From Tetranychus cinnabarinus (taxonomy: Eukaryota; Arthropoda; Arachnida; Trombidiformes; Tetranychidae): DNA of 64,000 nt. The notes beneath the pieces were generated by a model, which was given only the letters and a program-made list of their open reading frames with translations, was not told the origin of the DNA and did no database searches. Location: positions 4,464,001 through 4,528,000 of the forward strand of contig WHVY01000005.1 in NCBI GenBank assembly GCA_022266195.1, written 5' to 3'. Below are positions 47,133 to 62,100 of the stretch, one piece after another (the stretch's first letter is position 1; each line of letters starts with the position of its first letter). The translations under genes were made by a program, and so were the position numbers.

Positions 47133-50100
47133 ATGCTGCAATTAAAATTGTTTATATTATCATGTGTAATAACTCTTGTATACTCGGTAAGTTTATCAAT
47201 TACCTTTGCTTATGATCAAATCTACTAACCAAAGCTGAAATACAATTTTCAGTAATTTCATTGACAATTAACAAATCAAGTTTAGATAAAGGTTTGACTC
47301 AGATTTGAAAGGTTAGCCTTCATTGAATCCCAGAATAAATTAATTGCATTTGGATGCTTTTTCAATCGTTTGCATTGACAATCATCTTTTTGGGTTGAAT
47401 TTTCCGATTGATTTTTAGACCTAGAAACATTTGTTAACAATTAATGTATGATTGAGTAAACAGAAGGATCAATTTGCTTCTAAATTAATCTATTGAATTA
47501 CTTGAAGTCTCTTTAAAGTGAGGATTTGCGAAAATGTAATGTAAACAAGAATGTTAATGTTTTACGAATGTTAGTTAAGAATGCTCATATTGCTGCTAAT
47601 TTCATTATAATTTACATGTGTAGCTGACTTTATGGTGAAGATCGGAAGATTGAAAAGGATGTGAGGAAAGATAAATGAAGACAATATTGCTTTTTGGGCC
47701 TTTTCTTCGTTCAAATTTCCTAGCAATATTTGTTTTTATTTTACATTCAAATTAACCTCTAAATTAGTGCGAAAGATAAGCAAAGCTCCTTAGAGATTTG
47801 CTTTACCATAACAACCAACAGTATACAAAAAGTACCGCTCAAGTAATTTATTGATGTTGACCTTCCTGTTGATTTTATCATTATTTTGTATGTTTTTTCG
47901 TGTTTTATTTCGAGTTAATCTGTCAAAAGGTGAAAAAGGTTACTTTCAACAAGCTCAATAATTTCCATTGAAGGACCATTGACCGATAGAAGATTATGGC
48001 TATTTTATTGTTTACTTGCTGTCTTTTTGCATGTTCGGACCAGATTTAACTGTATTTTTTAGAGAAATACGAATAATTGAAATTTGATTCATGCCTTCAG
48101 TGGTGACCAGATAACTATTGGAATTATATTTCACCGGCTTATAATAATCTTTTAGGAGTTAAAAGTCAGTAATCATCTTAAGGTAATGAAATAGCTGTTG
48201 ACACTAAAGAAGACCTTATTTACGCTAGTGTTTCGAGAATAGTTCCAGGATGAGCTGAATTAGATACCAGGAAAGTCAACAGTGATGTTGATTAAACCCA
48301 GATGAGATTAGGAATCTATCAAGTTAATTTTATATTGATACTAATCATGATTTTGGTCAAGTAATGTACATGGATTATGACATTCACAATGCCAATTGAC
48401 AATTATTACCAGTAAGGATTCATCCAGAAGAGGAAACGTAAACTGATCTTGTTAATGCAGTCAAAAGATTGATATTTGAGGCCAGCAACCAAGAATGGAA
48501 TGGACTAGACCTACATTTGGAAAATTTAACCTTTAGGTCTTAAGGTTGCTAAGGGTTAAGCTAATGAAGATGACAAAGCTAATTTATCATCTAACATCTT
48601 ATACTTGGACTTGGCCTTCCTCTTCTCTCTTTCGTCTTTTGTCCTCATTTCAGTCAAGACAAACATAAAAATGGTGAAGTACCATCATTAGCCTCTTCCA
48701 GTGGTCCTTTTGCCTTAAAAAATTATTTTCAACATATTCCTAGGCAAAGATGATTCTCGGCTTGTCTTTACATCTTCCTTATTTATCATCGTCTTCTCCT
48801 TTTTTTTGTATTTTGCATTTTGCTGTTTATTTTGATTTGCTTCCAAGAAAAGATATGTGTTTTAGTTTCAACAAGTAAACAGATGAAGGCAAAGCAAAAA
48901 GAGTCGAGCTCGATGGTGATGATGAGAATGGAGATCTTCCTTGTTCCCTTACATTTGCTGCTTAACACCAAGTTATCTTCATCATCATATTCATAGCAAC
49001 TCCCAAAGTTTGATTATTTTTACCGAATAGCATACGATCTGGACTATATTTAGACCCACTCTTCATTTTACTCAGTCTCACTCTTTTCCTCTTTTCATTC
49101 AATCTTTTCAGCTAATTTTCGAGAATTTCATTTAACAGTGTTTTTAAATGGCTTTTACAGTTGATCTGTTTCCATTGATCATCCTTTCTCTTCTCTCCAT
49201 CTTCCACTTTTAATTACTGTAAAGAGTATAACACGGAGCAAACTAAAATCTGTGATATTGATTAGAGGAAAAGGGTTATTACAATCTGACGTAGATTCAG
49301 GAAGAAATAGAACTAAATATGAAATAATTGATGATAACGATTGAAGCTGTAAATTATCAAACTTTTGATAGAGAGTTAACATGAATACTAAACCCATTAT
49401 TTTTGAGCTGGTGTTTATATTCAATGGAAGCATCTCTTTTTGTTTACCCTTTAATTATTTACACAAATCTAATTATGTCTTTCAATCGTTTTAACCAGGT
49501 TAACCCAATAGACTGTTTTACATCCAATTTGGATGCATAACAACTGTTCAGTTAATGGTTATTGTGTTTTCATGAACTACAATTTTTCAATATCACAGAT
49601 TATCCAATGTTGATTTCCTGGTTTCAATGAGGATCCAAATGAAAATCATCAAGATTGAAAGATAAATTTAGTCTGGATGTCGAGCTGTCAAGGCTAGGAA
49701 AGTTGCTATTAGTGTAGGCTGAGAACGAGATTGTCGCGGATTATCCTGATTATAAATTGCCTGACAGTTTAACATAATGATAATTATGATCAACAAAAGG
49801 ATCACAAATTGTTAACACCAACAAAATTGTGATACTTTGAACAATGTTGACAGTCTGATGAACCCAAGCAACATTAAAATACAAATTTGTTAAGATCTTT
49901 GCTTTTAAGTCAACCCAAAACCCAAAAACATGTTTCATTAATCTACATTAAAATACAATTAACAATGAACAATAAATGGTTAAAAGACTAGACCAACCTT
50001 TACCTTGAAAGGTTAGGGTTTAACCAGTTTCAACTCATCTTAATCACTCTTGTTGGTACAGTTAATTAAACAATTGTATGCCATGATTAATTATCCTATT

Positions 50101-53100
50101 AAGATTACAATCTAACCATATTAAATGGTTGTGATTGCCAAAAAATCTTAACCATTGAAAGAGTTGCTATTGAAGGAATATTCTGTTGGAATTATTGATT
50201 TTCATTTGAAACTTGTTGATAATTGCTCATCATTTTGCTGCTGATTTTTTCTGCTAATCCAAATTTATCACCTTCAGCAATTAAAGTTTATTTGGATTCG
50301 TTTGCTCAACTGTTTACATTGATAGTTAACCAGAAAAGACTGATTTGGCTCCAACCCAGTCTCGTTCTGGAGTTAAATTGAACTTCCGCAAACACTCAGA
50401 ATTTTCAACTTTTTCAACATCATCAGAATGTTCACCATAAATTCTGGTTCCACTCAATAATTAGTTGCATTTCAATATAACTAAATAACTCTTCTCAAGT
50501 CACAATCGCTTGCAAAAACGAGATCAACCAGAAATCATGAAATTTCCTGAGAAACTGCAAGTCGCCAATATTTGGTTGATTGTTAATGTTGAACAACCTT
50601 AATGGCTGAATTAGATGATCGTTAAATCTCTCAAAATTAATTTGTTTCTATTGAAGTTATTAAATACACTTTAGACTTAAAATTAAGCATAAAATAAATA
50701 ATATTTGTTATTAATTATTACAAATAAATATACACTTTATACAAATTTGAAGGATTCTAATTTTTGATTGTAACCAAAAAATTGAAATGCAAATGATTAC
50801 AAACTGTTTGTGGACTTCATTAGTATAACTCCAATATAAATTGTTAAAATTGTAAAAGACATTCACACTAATCATGCTTTTTAGTTCATAATCATATTTT
50901 GTAAAATTCATTCAAAGAATCAGCAATTCAACATGATCCCAACTATAATTTATCAATAACTAGAGTCAATTGGTCATATTCAGGTTTCATAAATACAACT
51001 CTTAAAATGCTTAAACAGCTAACTTAATTTACCATTACTAGCTAGTTAGTCATTAGCCATTAGTGTGTTTAATTTAAATTTGTAAACAAGCAAAATTTAA
51101 GTTAATTTTAAACTATCGATCTTTTAGTCTACGATAGATGCAAGACTGTTAATTGATAAAATCATCTTGAATTTGCTTCAAAAACTGAATTTAGTTTTGC
51201 CTTTTCAGTAATTTCAGAAGCTAAAATAAAATGTTCAAAAGAGTTTCTATCAAAATTTTTAAAGCAAAATGAAAATGCTTTTTTGGATTGATGAAGTTGG
51301 CTAAGAAATGGGCAAAAAAATATTCTGATTCGCATTCAAGGAAATTGATATTTTTGCATGGCTTAGTTAGTATTAATTAGCAGTTTTTTGAGCAAAATTA
51401 AAACCTCAATTAATGAAAATTCAACCTAAATAAATCCCTCTATCATAAACTAACCGAAATATATTTTTCAAGCTAAAAATGACCATTTTTAATGCGAAAT
51501 CCCAATCAACTGTATTAATGTTTCCTTGTTTTATTTGGTTATATTTTCAGCAAGTATTGTTGCCTTCTTATAGTAATTATAACAATACAAAAGGACGATG
51601 TGCCGAGTGTGTAGGTGATAAATGCCGATGTGTAGGACAAAAAGGAGCTCGAGTAAGTTGTTGAGTCAACATTTCCCTTTGATTCGTCAGTCAACATTTT
51701 GTTTTTCTTGTTTCACTTAGGGTGTACCCGGACCTCAGGGAGAAAAGGGTTCACAGGGTGAAAGAGGTTATCCAGGATCTTATGGACCACAAGGGGACAA
51801 AGGAGACAAAGGTGATCTTGGGCCAGCAGGAACAAGGGGACTAAAAGGTGAACCAGGATTAACCGGAATGCCAGGATTTCCTGGAACCGATGGTTTAATG
51901 GGATCACAAGGTCTTCCTGGACCTAAAGGATTACAAGGGCCTCCTGGATGTAATGGTACCAATGGTAGTATGGGTCCTGCTGGTGACATTGGGTTACCAG
52001 GGCCAAAAGGTATGCCTGGCCCGGCCGGAGATACTGGACCGAAAGGTGAACCTGCTTACGGTGTTCCTGGTACTAAAGGTATAAAAGTAAGTTTATTGAC
52101 AAAGCACTTAACAAAACATTTTAAATGATGAATTTGTCAGTGTTTAATGGACTGACTTTGATCAGAATGAAATTTTCAAAGATATTATCATTATAACTGA
52201 TTATTTTTACGTATAATTTGTTTGCTATTTGATAGGGTGAACCTGGTCGTGATGGACGACAAGGTGATAAGGGAAGACAAGGACCTGAAGGACGACCTGG
52301 ACCAAAAGGTGAAATGGGTTTAATGGGTCCAATGGGGTATAAAGGTTAGTTTGATATTGAACCAAAAAATGAACCCATTGAATTTAATGCCAATTTGTAC
52401 AATAAAAGGTGATAGAGGTTATCCTGGACCAAAAGGTGAACGTGGCATATCCATAACAGGATCAATGGTAACTATTTTAAAATTGCCTTTCAAGCCCTAA
52501 TTGCTAAAAACAATCAAAGCATAAAATACAAATTATTTAGATGAAGGTGAAGATTATTCAAAAACAGTAAATTGTAATTTCTAAATGATAATTTTTCATT
52601 TTGCTTCCAAACATTAGTTTTGTCAGAAAATTAAATTTTTACCAAAATTCCATTCCTTGAATATTGTTAGTTTTATTACAGGAAATATTTGTTGGATTTA
52701 TAGGAAAATTAAAATTTTAACTCCAAGGAAGAAAGTTATAATAACTTTGGTTAGAAGCTTGAAATTTCTGGTTTACTTTTCTGGTTTTCATTTTAATCAT
52801 TCTTCAACCGATTACATAGAAATATTAGCTGTGAATAGCTGTGAATAAATTCCCTTGAATGAATATCTGAGATTTTTTAATAAATGATTAACTTTTCTAA
52901 TTAAGGGACCACCAGGAGATAAAGGAGAGAAAGGTTTGCCTGGACCTGCCTGTGATCGCTATGATGGACAAGATCGTCCCCCGACCACATTTATCGGACC
53001 AAAGGGTGAAAAAGGAGATAAAGGAAACAAGGTGTGTTTAGTTCTGTTTGTTGTTTGGAGTTGATAATTTTACAGTTCCTCAGTGAGTTTATATTTAAAA

Positions 53101-56100
53101 ATATCAATAAAGTAAATATCATTTCTCGTAATTGAATTGATAATTTGAAAAACTGTAAAATTATTTACTTTAAACACAATTTTGTTAATATAAAATTTCA
53201 ACCAAGTACAACTTTGACTTTTGATTGGTATTGAATAACAGGGCGAAACTGGTGACAAGGGTGACATTGGACCTGAAGGTTTACCCGGAGCTCCAGGTTT
53301 CAATGGTTTAGTGGGTGAAAAAGGAGATAAAGGTTCGATTGGTCCACAAGGGCCACCAGGAAAAGTTGGTTACCCAGGTCAAATTGGAGCTCCTGGTCAC
53401 AAAGGTAAACTGACACGAGTTTTAAACCAAAATATTGAATTGAGATTAGCTCACAATCCTTTAAGATCTGACTCGAAATAACTTATTTATTGATTCGATT
53501 ATTTAATTGTACTAAATTAGGTGATATGGGTGTTGCGGGACTGCCTGGATTAGAAGGATTGCCTGGACCAAGAGGAATAAAGGGAGATAAAGGTTTTCCT
53601 GGACTACCTGGAGCAGTTGGTGCTCCTGGTGCTCCTGGTGGTATTGAAGGAAGAGCGGGTCCAGTCGGAGATCAAGGTCCACCAGGACCACGAGGACCTC
53701 CTGGATCACCAGGATTGGATGGACCTCGTGGACAATTAGGTCCCAAAGGTTCACCTGGTCCAATGGGTGGACCTGGTGCACCAGGTCCTTCAGGTTTACA
53801 CGGAACTCCTGGTGCTAAAGGACAGAAAGGTAATCAAGGAATGGATGGTACTCCGGGTAAAAAAGGTGATTCAGGAGCTCAAGGTCCACAAGGACAGAAG
53901 GGTGAACCTGGACCGAAAGGACATGCAGGAAGATCGATTATTGGTCCACCAGGACGTGATGGTACCGATGGATCTCCTGGTGTCCCTGGAGTCAAAGGAG
54001 ACAAAGGATCAAAGGGTGAAAGAGGAATGCCAGGAGATGCTTTATTAGGTATCTCTGGTCCATCAGGTGATCAGGGACCTAAAGGTGACCGAGGTTACCC
54101 AGGAATGCCTGGAAACCCAGGACGGGATGGAGACAAGGGTGAGTATTGATCGTCGATCAGTCTATCGTTGCATGTTTCTTTCATTTCCATTGACTTGTTT
54201 CACTTTAAACTCCAACTTTTCAAACTTATATTAATAAAACAATCAAGTTACTGTGTTTGAAATGAGACAAATCAATGCTAAAAATCAAATCAAATTAATG
54301 AATGAATAAAATTGAACGAGTTTATTTTTTGTCTTAAAGGTGACAAAGGAGATTCAGGAAAATTGTGTCCAACTTGTTATCCAGGTAAGTTTACTCAGAT
54401 CGAAATTGTTGATTCACAAACTTTTCACACTTAATGTTGTCTTTCAAAGGTACAAAGGGTCAAAAGGGAGAGCTTGGTCCGGCTGGTGATCCTGGTATTC
54501 CTGGACGAGATGGAAATGAGGGTAAAATGGGTGAAATGGGAATACCTGGAGAACCTGGTCCAATAGGTATCCCTGGACCTCCTGGTGCTAATGGAGAGTC
54601 TGGTATGCCAGGAAGAGACGGAGAAAAAGGTGAGTTTGGATTGATCAATGGATGCAACTATGTTGACCAATAGATTAGGGTTGAAAGCTGCAATTGTTAT
54701 TACGATTACCAAAATTAAAGAAATTTTATGTTCCATTTAGGTGACAAAGGAGAACCTCGTAAATTGGAGATTGCTGATATGCCAGTTGGACCTAAAGGAG
54801 ATATTGGTCCTCCTGGAACTCCTGGTAGACCAGGTAGAGATGGAGAACCTGGTAAAGATGGTACACCAGGAACATCAGGAGCAAAGGGTGCCAAGGGTGA
54901 TAAAGGATTGCCCGGTTTCCCTGGTTTACAAGGAATTGTCGGTTTCACCGGTCCAGTTGGAGAGAAAGGTTTGTTATTAATCCTTTTGAAAACCTTAAAT
55001 TACAATTTGAATTCGCTTCCAACACTCTCTTAGCTATTTATTGTGCTTATCATAGCTAATCATTAGCATTATGATTGAGCTGCGACGATGATCAAATATC
55101 TGAGTCTGCATGAATTTGAGACGGACGTTGACGAAGATCTCTATTCTGATCCAAAGCTTTTTGAATAGACAACTTTAAGTTAATAATCACAGAAGAAGCT
55201 GATGATTTAGATGAGACAGTTGCTACTAAAAAGACACAATTGCTACAATTGTAACATTTTAGCACAAATTGAAACAAGTTAATACAATAATGGACGAAAA
55301 GAGTATTAAAATTAATTTCTTTCAAATTTAGACTAGCCTGGTTTGTAGGGACATAAAACCTGAGTCCCTTAGTGTGCGTTAAAAGTTCCTCTGTTCAACA
55401 GTTTTTGAGAAAATCGAGGTCAAAATTGAAACTTCGATCGGTATTTGTACAGTTATGGATGCAGATTTTCTTATTAAACTTATGCAACTGATGAAGCTTC
55501 TGATTGTCAATCAGAAAATAAACTTATTTTGAGGAACAAAACTTTCCATTTTCTGTAAAAACGATAAGTTCGATTTTCATTTAAACCGATTTTTTTCTCT
55601 GACCGAAATAGTTAGAGAGCCTAAACTTCTTATCCCTCCATAAAAATTGTTGCATCAATTCATGGACCGAATACGCTTTTCAACCTATCTACAGTTCTCT
55701 TGATTTCGGTCATTAGCCTAAAACACTTTGAACCTGAATATTTCGAGAAGGACATAACCTACAATCATCAAACTTTGACCAAACAATAGATTTTATTATG
55801 GACTATAATATGGCGAAATATTAAATTATTCAAATTCCCACAAAAAAAGTTAGAGCATTGCATTACTTTTGTTACCAGATTTTAGATTTAATTTTTAAAG
55901 TTTCATGTTAACTCAAACACAAATCTTATGCGTTAGAAGGGTATTCATTATTAAATGCATAGGAACAGATTTTATTCGATATTAGTCATATCATTTTTTA
56001 ACCCATAATGCAATCTAATGTTTAGTCAAAGTCTGATGATTGTAGATTTTGGCATTATCGAAATATTCAAGTCCAAAGTTTCTTAGTCCAAAGACCAAAA

Positions 56101-59100
56101 TCAAGAGAACTATTGATAAATTGAAAAAAGTATTTAATTTATGATGTGAACAAATAAATTGCATGTGCAGATGAGAAGTTCCAGCTTGCTAACTCTTTTG
56201 GTCATCGGAAAAGGTTGGTTTAAATGAAAATCGAACTTATCGTTTTTACAGAAAACGCAAAGTTTTATTTACCGAAATAAGTATATTTTCTGATTTACAA
56301 TCAAACGCTTTATTAGCAACATGAGTTTCATGAATAAATCTAATTCCATAACTGTACAAAAGGCGACCAAAGTTCAAACTTTAACCTCGATTTTTTCGAG
56401 AACTGTTGATCGGAGAAGCCTTTGAATCAGACAAAAGGATTCAGGTTTTATGTCCTTACAAACCTACCAAGTCTCAACTCTTAACTCAAATTTTCGAGCC
56501 TTTGACAGTCATCTTTGCATTGCAGTTGCAAGTTTAAACAGCAAATTTGTTTATTAACCAAGAAATGGGTTGAGATGAGTTTGTTTTGTTGAATAAGCTG
56601 TTTCTCGCCCACTTGCAGCCCAAATATCATAACCCAAGCGCTCTAATTGAAAGTTAGCAAATTGAATTGCATTATATATTAGGAAAGGATTAAATTAGTG
56701 AAAGCATAATGCCTGTAGGATGCACTATTCTCGAAATATCGAAGCTCAAACTTTTAAGACCAATGATCAAAATCAAGAGAACTGTAGATAATTTGAAGAG
56801 CGTATTCGGTCCATGAATTGATCCAACCATTTTTATGGACGGATAAGAAGTTTCAGCTCTCTAACTATTTTGGTCACAGAAAAAAGACGGTTTGAATGAA
56901 AATCGAACTTATCGTTTTTTCAGAAAACCGAAAGTTTTGTTCCTCAAAATGAGTACGTTTTCTGGTTGAACATCAGAAGTTTCATCAGGTGCATAAGTTT
57001 AATAAGAAAATCTGCATCTATAACTGTACAAAAGCCGATCGAAGTTTCAGTTTCGATCTCGATTTTCTCAAGAACTATTGATCAGAGAAACTTTTAAATC
57101 GCACTAAGGGACTCAGGTTTTATCTCCTTACAAACCAGCTTAGTCTAAATTTGAAAGAGATCAATTTTTACACTCTTATTGCCCCTTTTTGTGTTAATGT
57201 GTTTCAATTTGTGCTAAAATGTTACAATTGTAGCAATTGTGTCTTTTCGGTAACAACCAGATGAGACAGTTGCACCTGAGACAATATTTACACCAGTTGT
57301 TCCCGGGTTAACTGAATTTGATGTTTCCTCAGTAACAGTTGTTGGTATAACGCTTGAATTTTCACGATTACCTCACATTTTACGAAGACAAAGTCTCAAT
57401 TGGTCATGAACTAGAAAAGATATGAAAAATTTAGCTATGGAACAAGTAAAATTACAAGAGAATCACGCTAGACTTACTTTCTTCAGCAAGAGTTATAAAC
57501 TCTTCATTCAATGCCGTTGAAACATTAATTGTAACTGTTTCACTAATAACTTCGCTTCGGCTTTTCAAGCTCGCAATTCAGAAACAAAACATAGTTCTAA
57601 TTAAATTGTTGTTTTAAAATTTATCTTTTATAATTTTGTACATTAAATTACATTTAGTTTGTTTACACCAAATAATTTTAAGTGCATTAGGTATTGATGT
57701 ATAAAGTAACTGTATAGTTAACGAAAAAGTCTTTGAACTGTTATTAAAATTTTCTTCGCAAAATTTAGGTTCAAGAGGAGATAAAGGAAATTCTGGTGAA
57801 AAAGGAGACAAGGGAAATCTTGGCCCAGAAGGTAAGAAAGGAAGCACCGGTATCAAAGGAGAACCAGGTAAAATTCCGACAGCCGAAGAGTTGAAAACGA
57901 TGCCTCCAGGTCCACCCGGTGAAAAGGGTACAAAGGGTGAGAAGGGAGAAACTGGCCCTTCAGGACTAATGGGACGAGATGGTGTTAGAGGAGACATGGG
58001 ACCGCCTGGATTAAATGGTGAACCTGGTGTCAATGGAGCTCCTGGAGCTCCTGGTGAACAGGGTTCACCTGGTGTAAAGGGTGACAAAGGAGATAAAGGT
58101 TTAGGAGGATTGCAAGGAGTTCCTGGATACAAAGGAGATCGAGGTATTCCTGGTGATAACGGAAAAACTGGACCTAAGGGTGACAAAGGTGAACCTGGTT
58201 ATGGCATACCAGGTGCACCCGGTCTCATTGGACTGCAAGGTTTAAAGGGAGACAAAGGAAATCCTGGATTCAAAGGATTCATCGGACCAATGGGTCCACC
58301 AGGTTATCCTGGAGATAAGGGAGACATTGGACCACCAGGACCTCCAGGTCCATTTGGATATCAAGGTGAAAAAGGAGATTTGGGACCTCCAGGTTTGCTT
58401 GGAATTGATGGAACACCAGGAACTCCTGGTGCTAAAGGAGATCGCGGTCCTAAAGGTGATATTGGAATGCCTGGTTCTCCTGGTTATCCTGGTTGGAAAG
58501 GGGCAAAAGGAGATAAAGGTATCAGAGGAAATGATGGAAGAGACGGTCAACCAGGTCCTCCTGGTGTTAATGGCACTAACGGAGTTAACGGTGTCGATGG
58601 TCCACCAGGGAAAAAGGGAGATAAAGGACAACCTGGTTACGCTGGACTTCCAGGGCTTCCTGGTCCAACTGGATTACCCGGTTACCCTGGACCCAAAGGA
58701 ATTGAAGGTCTGCCTGGACCAAAAGGAGACATTGGATATCCAGGAACACAAGGATTCAAAGGAGAACCTGGTTTAAGTGTAAGTAAAAAACATTGAAAAT
58801 TCATTCATTATTGAGCAAATTAATACGGCGTACTTTAATCTTGAGCAAAAATCCTAAAATTGTCTTGAGATTAACCATGAAAACTTGAAATTGTTATGGA
58901 TTTTGAATGTAAAAATGGGTAACAGTCTAGTTATACGGACACAAAACAATAACAAAGCCGTTAATTGAGGCCCCAGGCCGTCCAAGCCCAACCGAACCTA
59001 ACCAAACCTAACCTAACCTAACCTAACCTAACCTAATCTAACCTAACCTAACCTAGTCCGACCTAGAGCGCGATAATAAACGATTATTTATTTGAATCTA

Positions 59101-62100
59101 TAGCACTGTTTATTATATGTGTCCGTATAACTAGACTCTCACCTAAAAATGTTTTATTCTATTAAGTTTGCTCAATTTAAAATTAACAGTTTACTAACAT
59201 TTAAAAATATTGTTGCTATACAGGGATTACCTGGAGATAAAGGTGATATCGGACCTCAAGGTCCACCAGGACCTCCGGGACCAATGGGTCCAATGGGTCA
59301 AAGAGGTGACAAAGGAGAACCTGGACCTCGTGGTATCGGCTTTCCTGGGGAAATGGGTGAGGTTGGTAAACCTGGTAAACCAGGAGAACCTTGTCGTGAA
59401 GGATTCCCTGGTCCTAAAGGATTTGATGGACTTCCAGGTTTGCCTGGATTAAAAGGTGACAAAGGATTCCCTGGTCCAGCTGGAGATACTGGTCCTGCTG
59501 GTTTTATTGGTCCATTGGGTCAACAGGGAGACAAGGGTGACCGAGGTCCTCCTGGTCAAACCGTATATCTATCCAATCCAGGATACGATGGTTTACCTGG
59601 ACTTGAAGGTCCAAAAGGAGATCGTGGTTTCCCTGGAGTACCTGGTGAAAAGGGAGATAAAGGTTAGTTTTATTGAAATTATTAACGAGTCAACAAGAAA
59701 GAGTAATCTTAAAACTGGAATGAGATTTAATATACAAATATAAATATTTCTTAAACAGGAAATCAAGGTAGAGACGGTGCAAATGGGTTGCCCGGTCCAA
59801 TCGGTGTAAAAGGTAAGAATTCAATATTTACATTTATTGATGTTGGTTTATTAAAATTTTATAAATGGTTGATTTCAACTCAAATTTTTATTTAACTTAA
59901 TAAATCATTCATTTTTCATTATCAATCTTTATAATACAATCTGTATAAGAAAAGAACCTAAATTGGTTGAAATTTTAGATTCTTTTAGTTCCTTCAACGA
60001 TTCAATTTTCTATCTTAAGTTTTCCCAATGATAGTTCAGTGATCCATTTGGTTGAATTGAAAGTTCATCCTTCATCCAATAAATAAAGATCAGGGAATTT
60101 TATTCATTTTGCTCGGATAATAAATTCTGCAACCTAATCTTGAATTTATCTTCATCAATAATGGTCACCTAACCTCATATAATCTCTTATCAGAAGACAG
60201 ATAATTGATGATTTAGTTACTTTTTTAATTTTGCAATTATACAGAATTCAATATATAAGATACAGCTTATCATGAAAACTTATATGAACTTTTATCATTT
60301 CAAATCGAGGTCTAATCCACAAAAATGGAGTAAAAATTATCTTTATTTTGATTGCCTCCATAGCTGTTGTTTTATTGTAAATAAGCATCTTCTTTGTCAG
60401 TAAATTTTTGAGTCAGAAAATACAAAACTGAAAAATTATATTAAACTATCGCAATTTTATAGATTTATCAATTCCTTCAAATTATTTTATCAAAATAATC
60501 AACTTGATTTATTGATCTCAAAAAAGTATTTTATGTGACATAATTTCACCAATTTTTCGCTAATCTTTCATTTTTCATTGATTTTCAGGTGATCAGGGAG
60601 ATCCTGGTCCAATGGGAATTCCTGGAGCTCCTGGATTACCAGGATTTGGGTCTCGTGGTGATAAAGGAGAACCTGGTCCTCCTGGTGATCGTGGTCTTCC
60701 TGGTGTATCAGGAAAAGATGGAATTCCCGGTGCTCCTGGTTTCAAAGGTGCCCAGGGCTATCCTGGAGTTAAAGGAGATAAAGGAAATAAAGGTGAGTTG
60801 ATATCAAATTTGATATTCAAGGAAAGTCTCCCTTCCAACCCTGAAGCTTAACATTTACAAGTCTTTAGCTACAAAGTGAAAAATTAAGTATTCGTAGATT
60901 ATAAGTTTGAGCGGAATTAGTTCTGTTGGTTAGAAATTCTTGAATAAGTCAAAGGATTCGAATTCAATATATTATTGTTGCTCATTCTGTTATCAATTGT
61001 TCTTGTAGGAGGTCAAGGTCCACCTGGATTCGGTGGAATGCCTGGACTACCTGGTCCACAAGGTCCAAAAGGTGACATCGGACTGACAGGACCAAAAGGA
61101 GACAAAGGATTCCCTGGTATACCGGCAATTCCTGGACTTAAGGGAATGACTGGTATTCAAGGACCTCCAGGACCTCGTGGATCTTATGGTGACAAAGGTG
61201 ACAAGGGTGATGTTGGACCTCAAGGACCACCTGGAGATTACATTTTAGCTGATTCTCTTAAGGGCGATCGTGGTTTCCCTGGTGCTCCTGGAGAACCTGG
61301 GTGAGTGCCATAATTGATCTTTAAATTGGTTTATTCAAGCTGTAAATTTAAAGAAATCAAAAATATAAAATAGTGTAAATTTTGTTCTAATCGGCCAACT
61401 TCAATTTTTCAGAGATCGAGGCTTACCTGGGTTAAAGGGTGAACCTGGATTACCTGGTTTCCCTGGACAAAAAGGAGAACGTGGATTCACAGGACCTCCA
61501 GGACCAGAAGGAAAAGCCGGAAGACCTGGTGATAAAGGAATGAGAGGTTAGTTCAATAAAAGCATGACGCTAAAGCTACGATTAAAAATCAATTTTAAGC
61601 CAATCAAAAATTATGGAAATTGAAGGTTGATTTACAAAATTTTCCTGAATTTATTCTTTGGGAATTCTTAACCGTCAAAATTAAGAAAAAAAGTAATTTT
61701 GATGGAGATTCAATTGTTTCGACAGTTTAGTTTGATTTTTAAATCGTGATTTAAACATGTTGGTTTGTAGTTATGATTCAAATTAAATTATTTTTTACCT
61801 ATTTTATATTCCAAAGGACCTCCTGGTCGTGACGGATTACAGGGTCAAGCTGGTTATCCTGGTGACATTGGACCACCAGGTCCTGTCGGTATGCCTGGAC
61901 CAGATTACTTAACGGGTATTCTGTTGGTTAGACACTCTCAGGACATCAAACCACCAACGTGTCCTAAAAACATGGAGAAACTTTGGGATGGTTACAGTTT
62001 ACTCTATATTGAAGGAAATGAGCGTGCCCATGGTCAAGATCTAGGTTTTGCAGGTTCCTGTTTAAAACGTTTCAGTACAATGCCTTTCCTATTCTGTGGC

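Noticed and set aside
53512..58776. Several long ORFs in other frames and antisense over the collagen exons
   Set aside because: Gly-X-Y repeats produce open shadow frames on both strands; only the Gly-X-Y frame is continuous with splice sites.
58995..59055. CCTAA array as a true telomere
   Set aside because: It lies inside a MITE within a gene intron, with gene exons on both sides.
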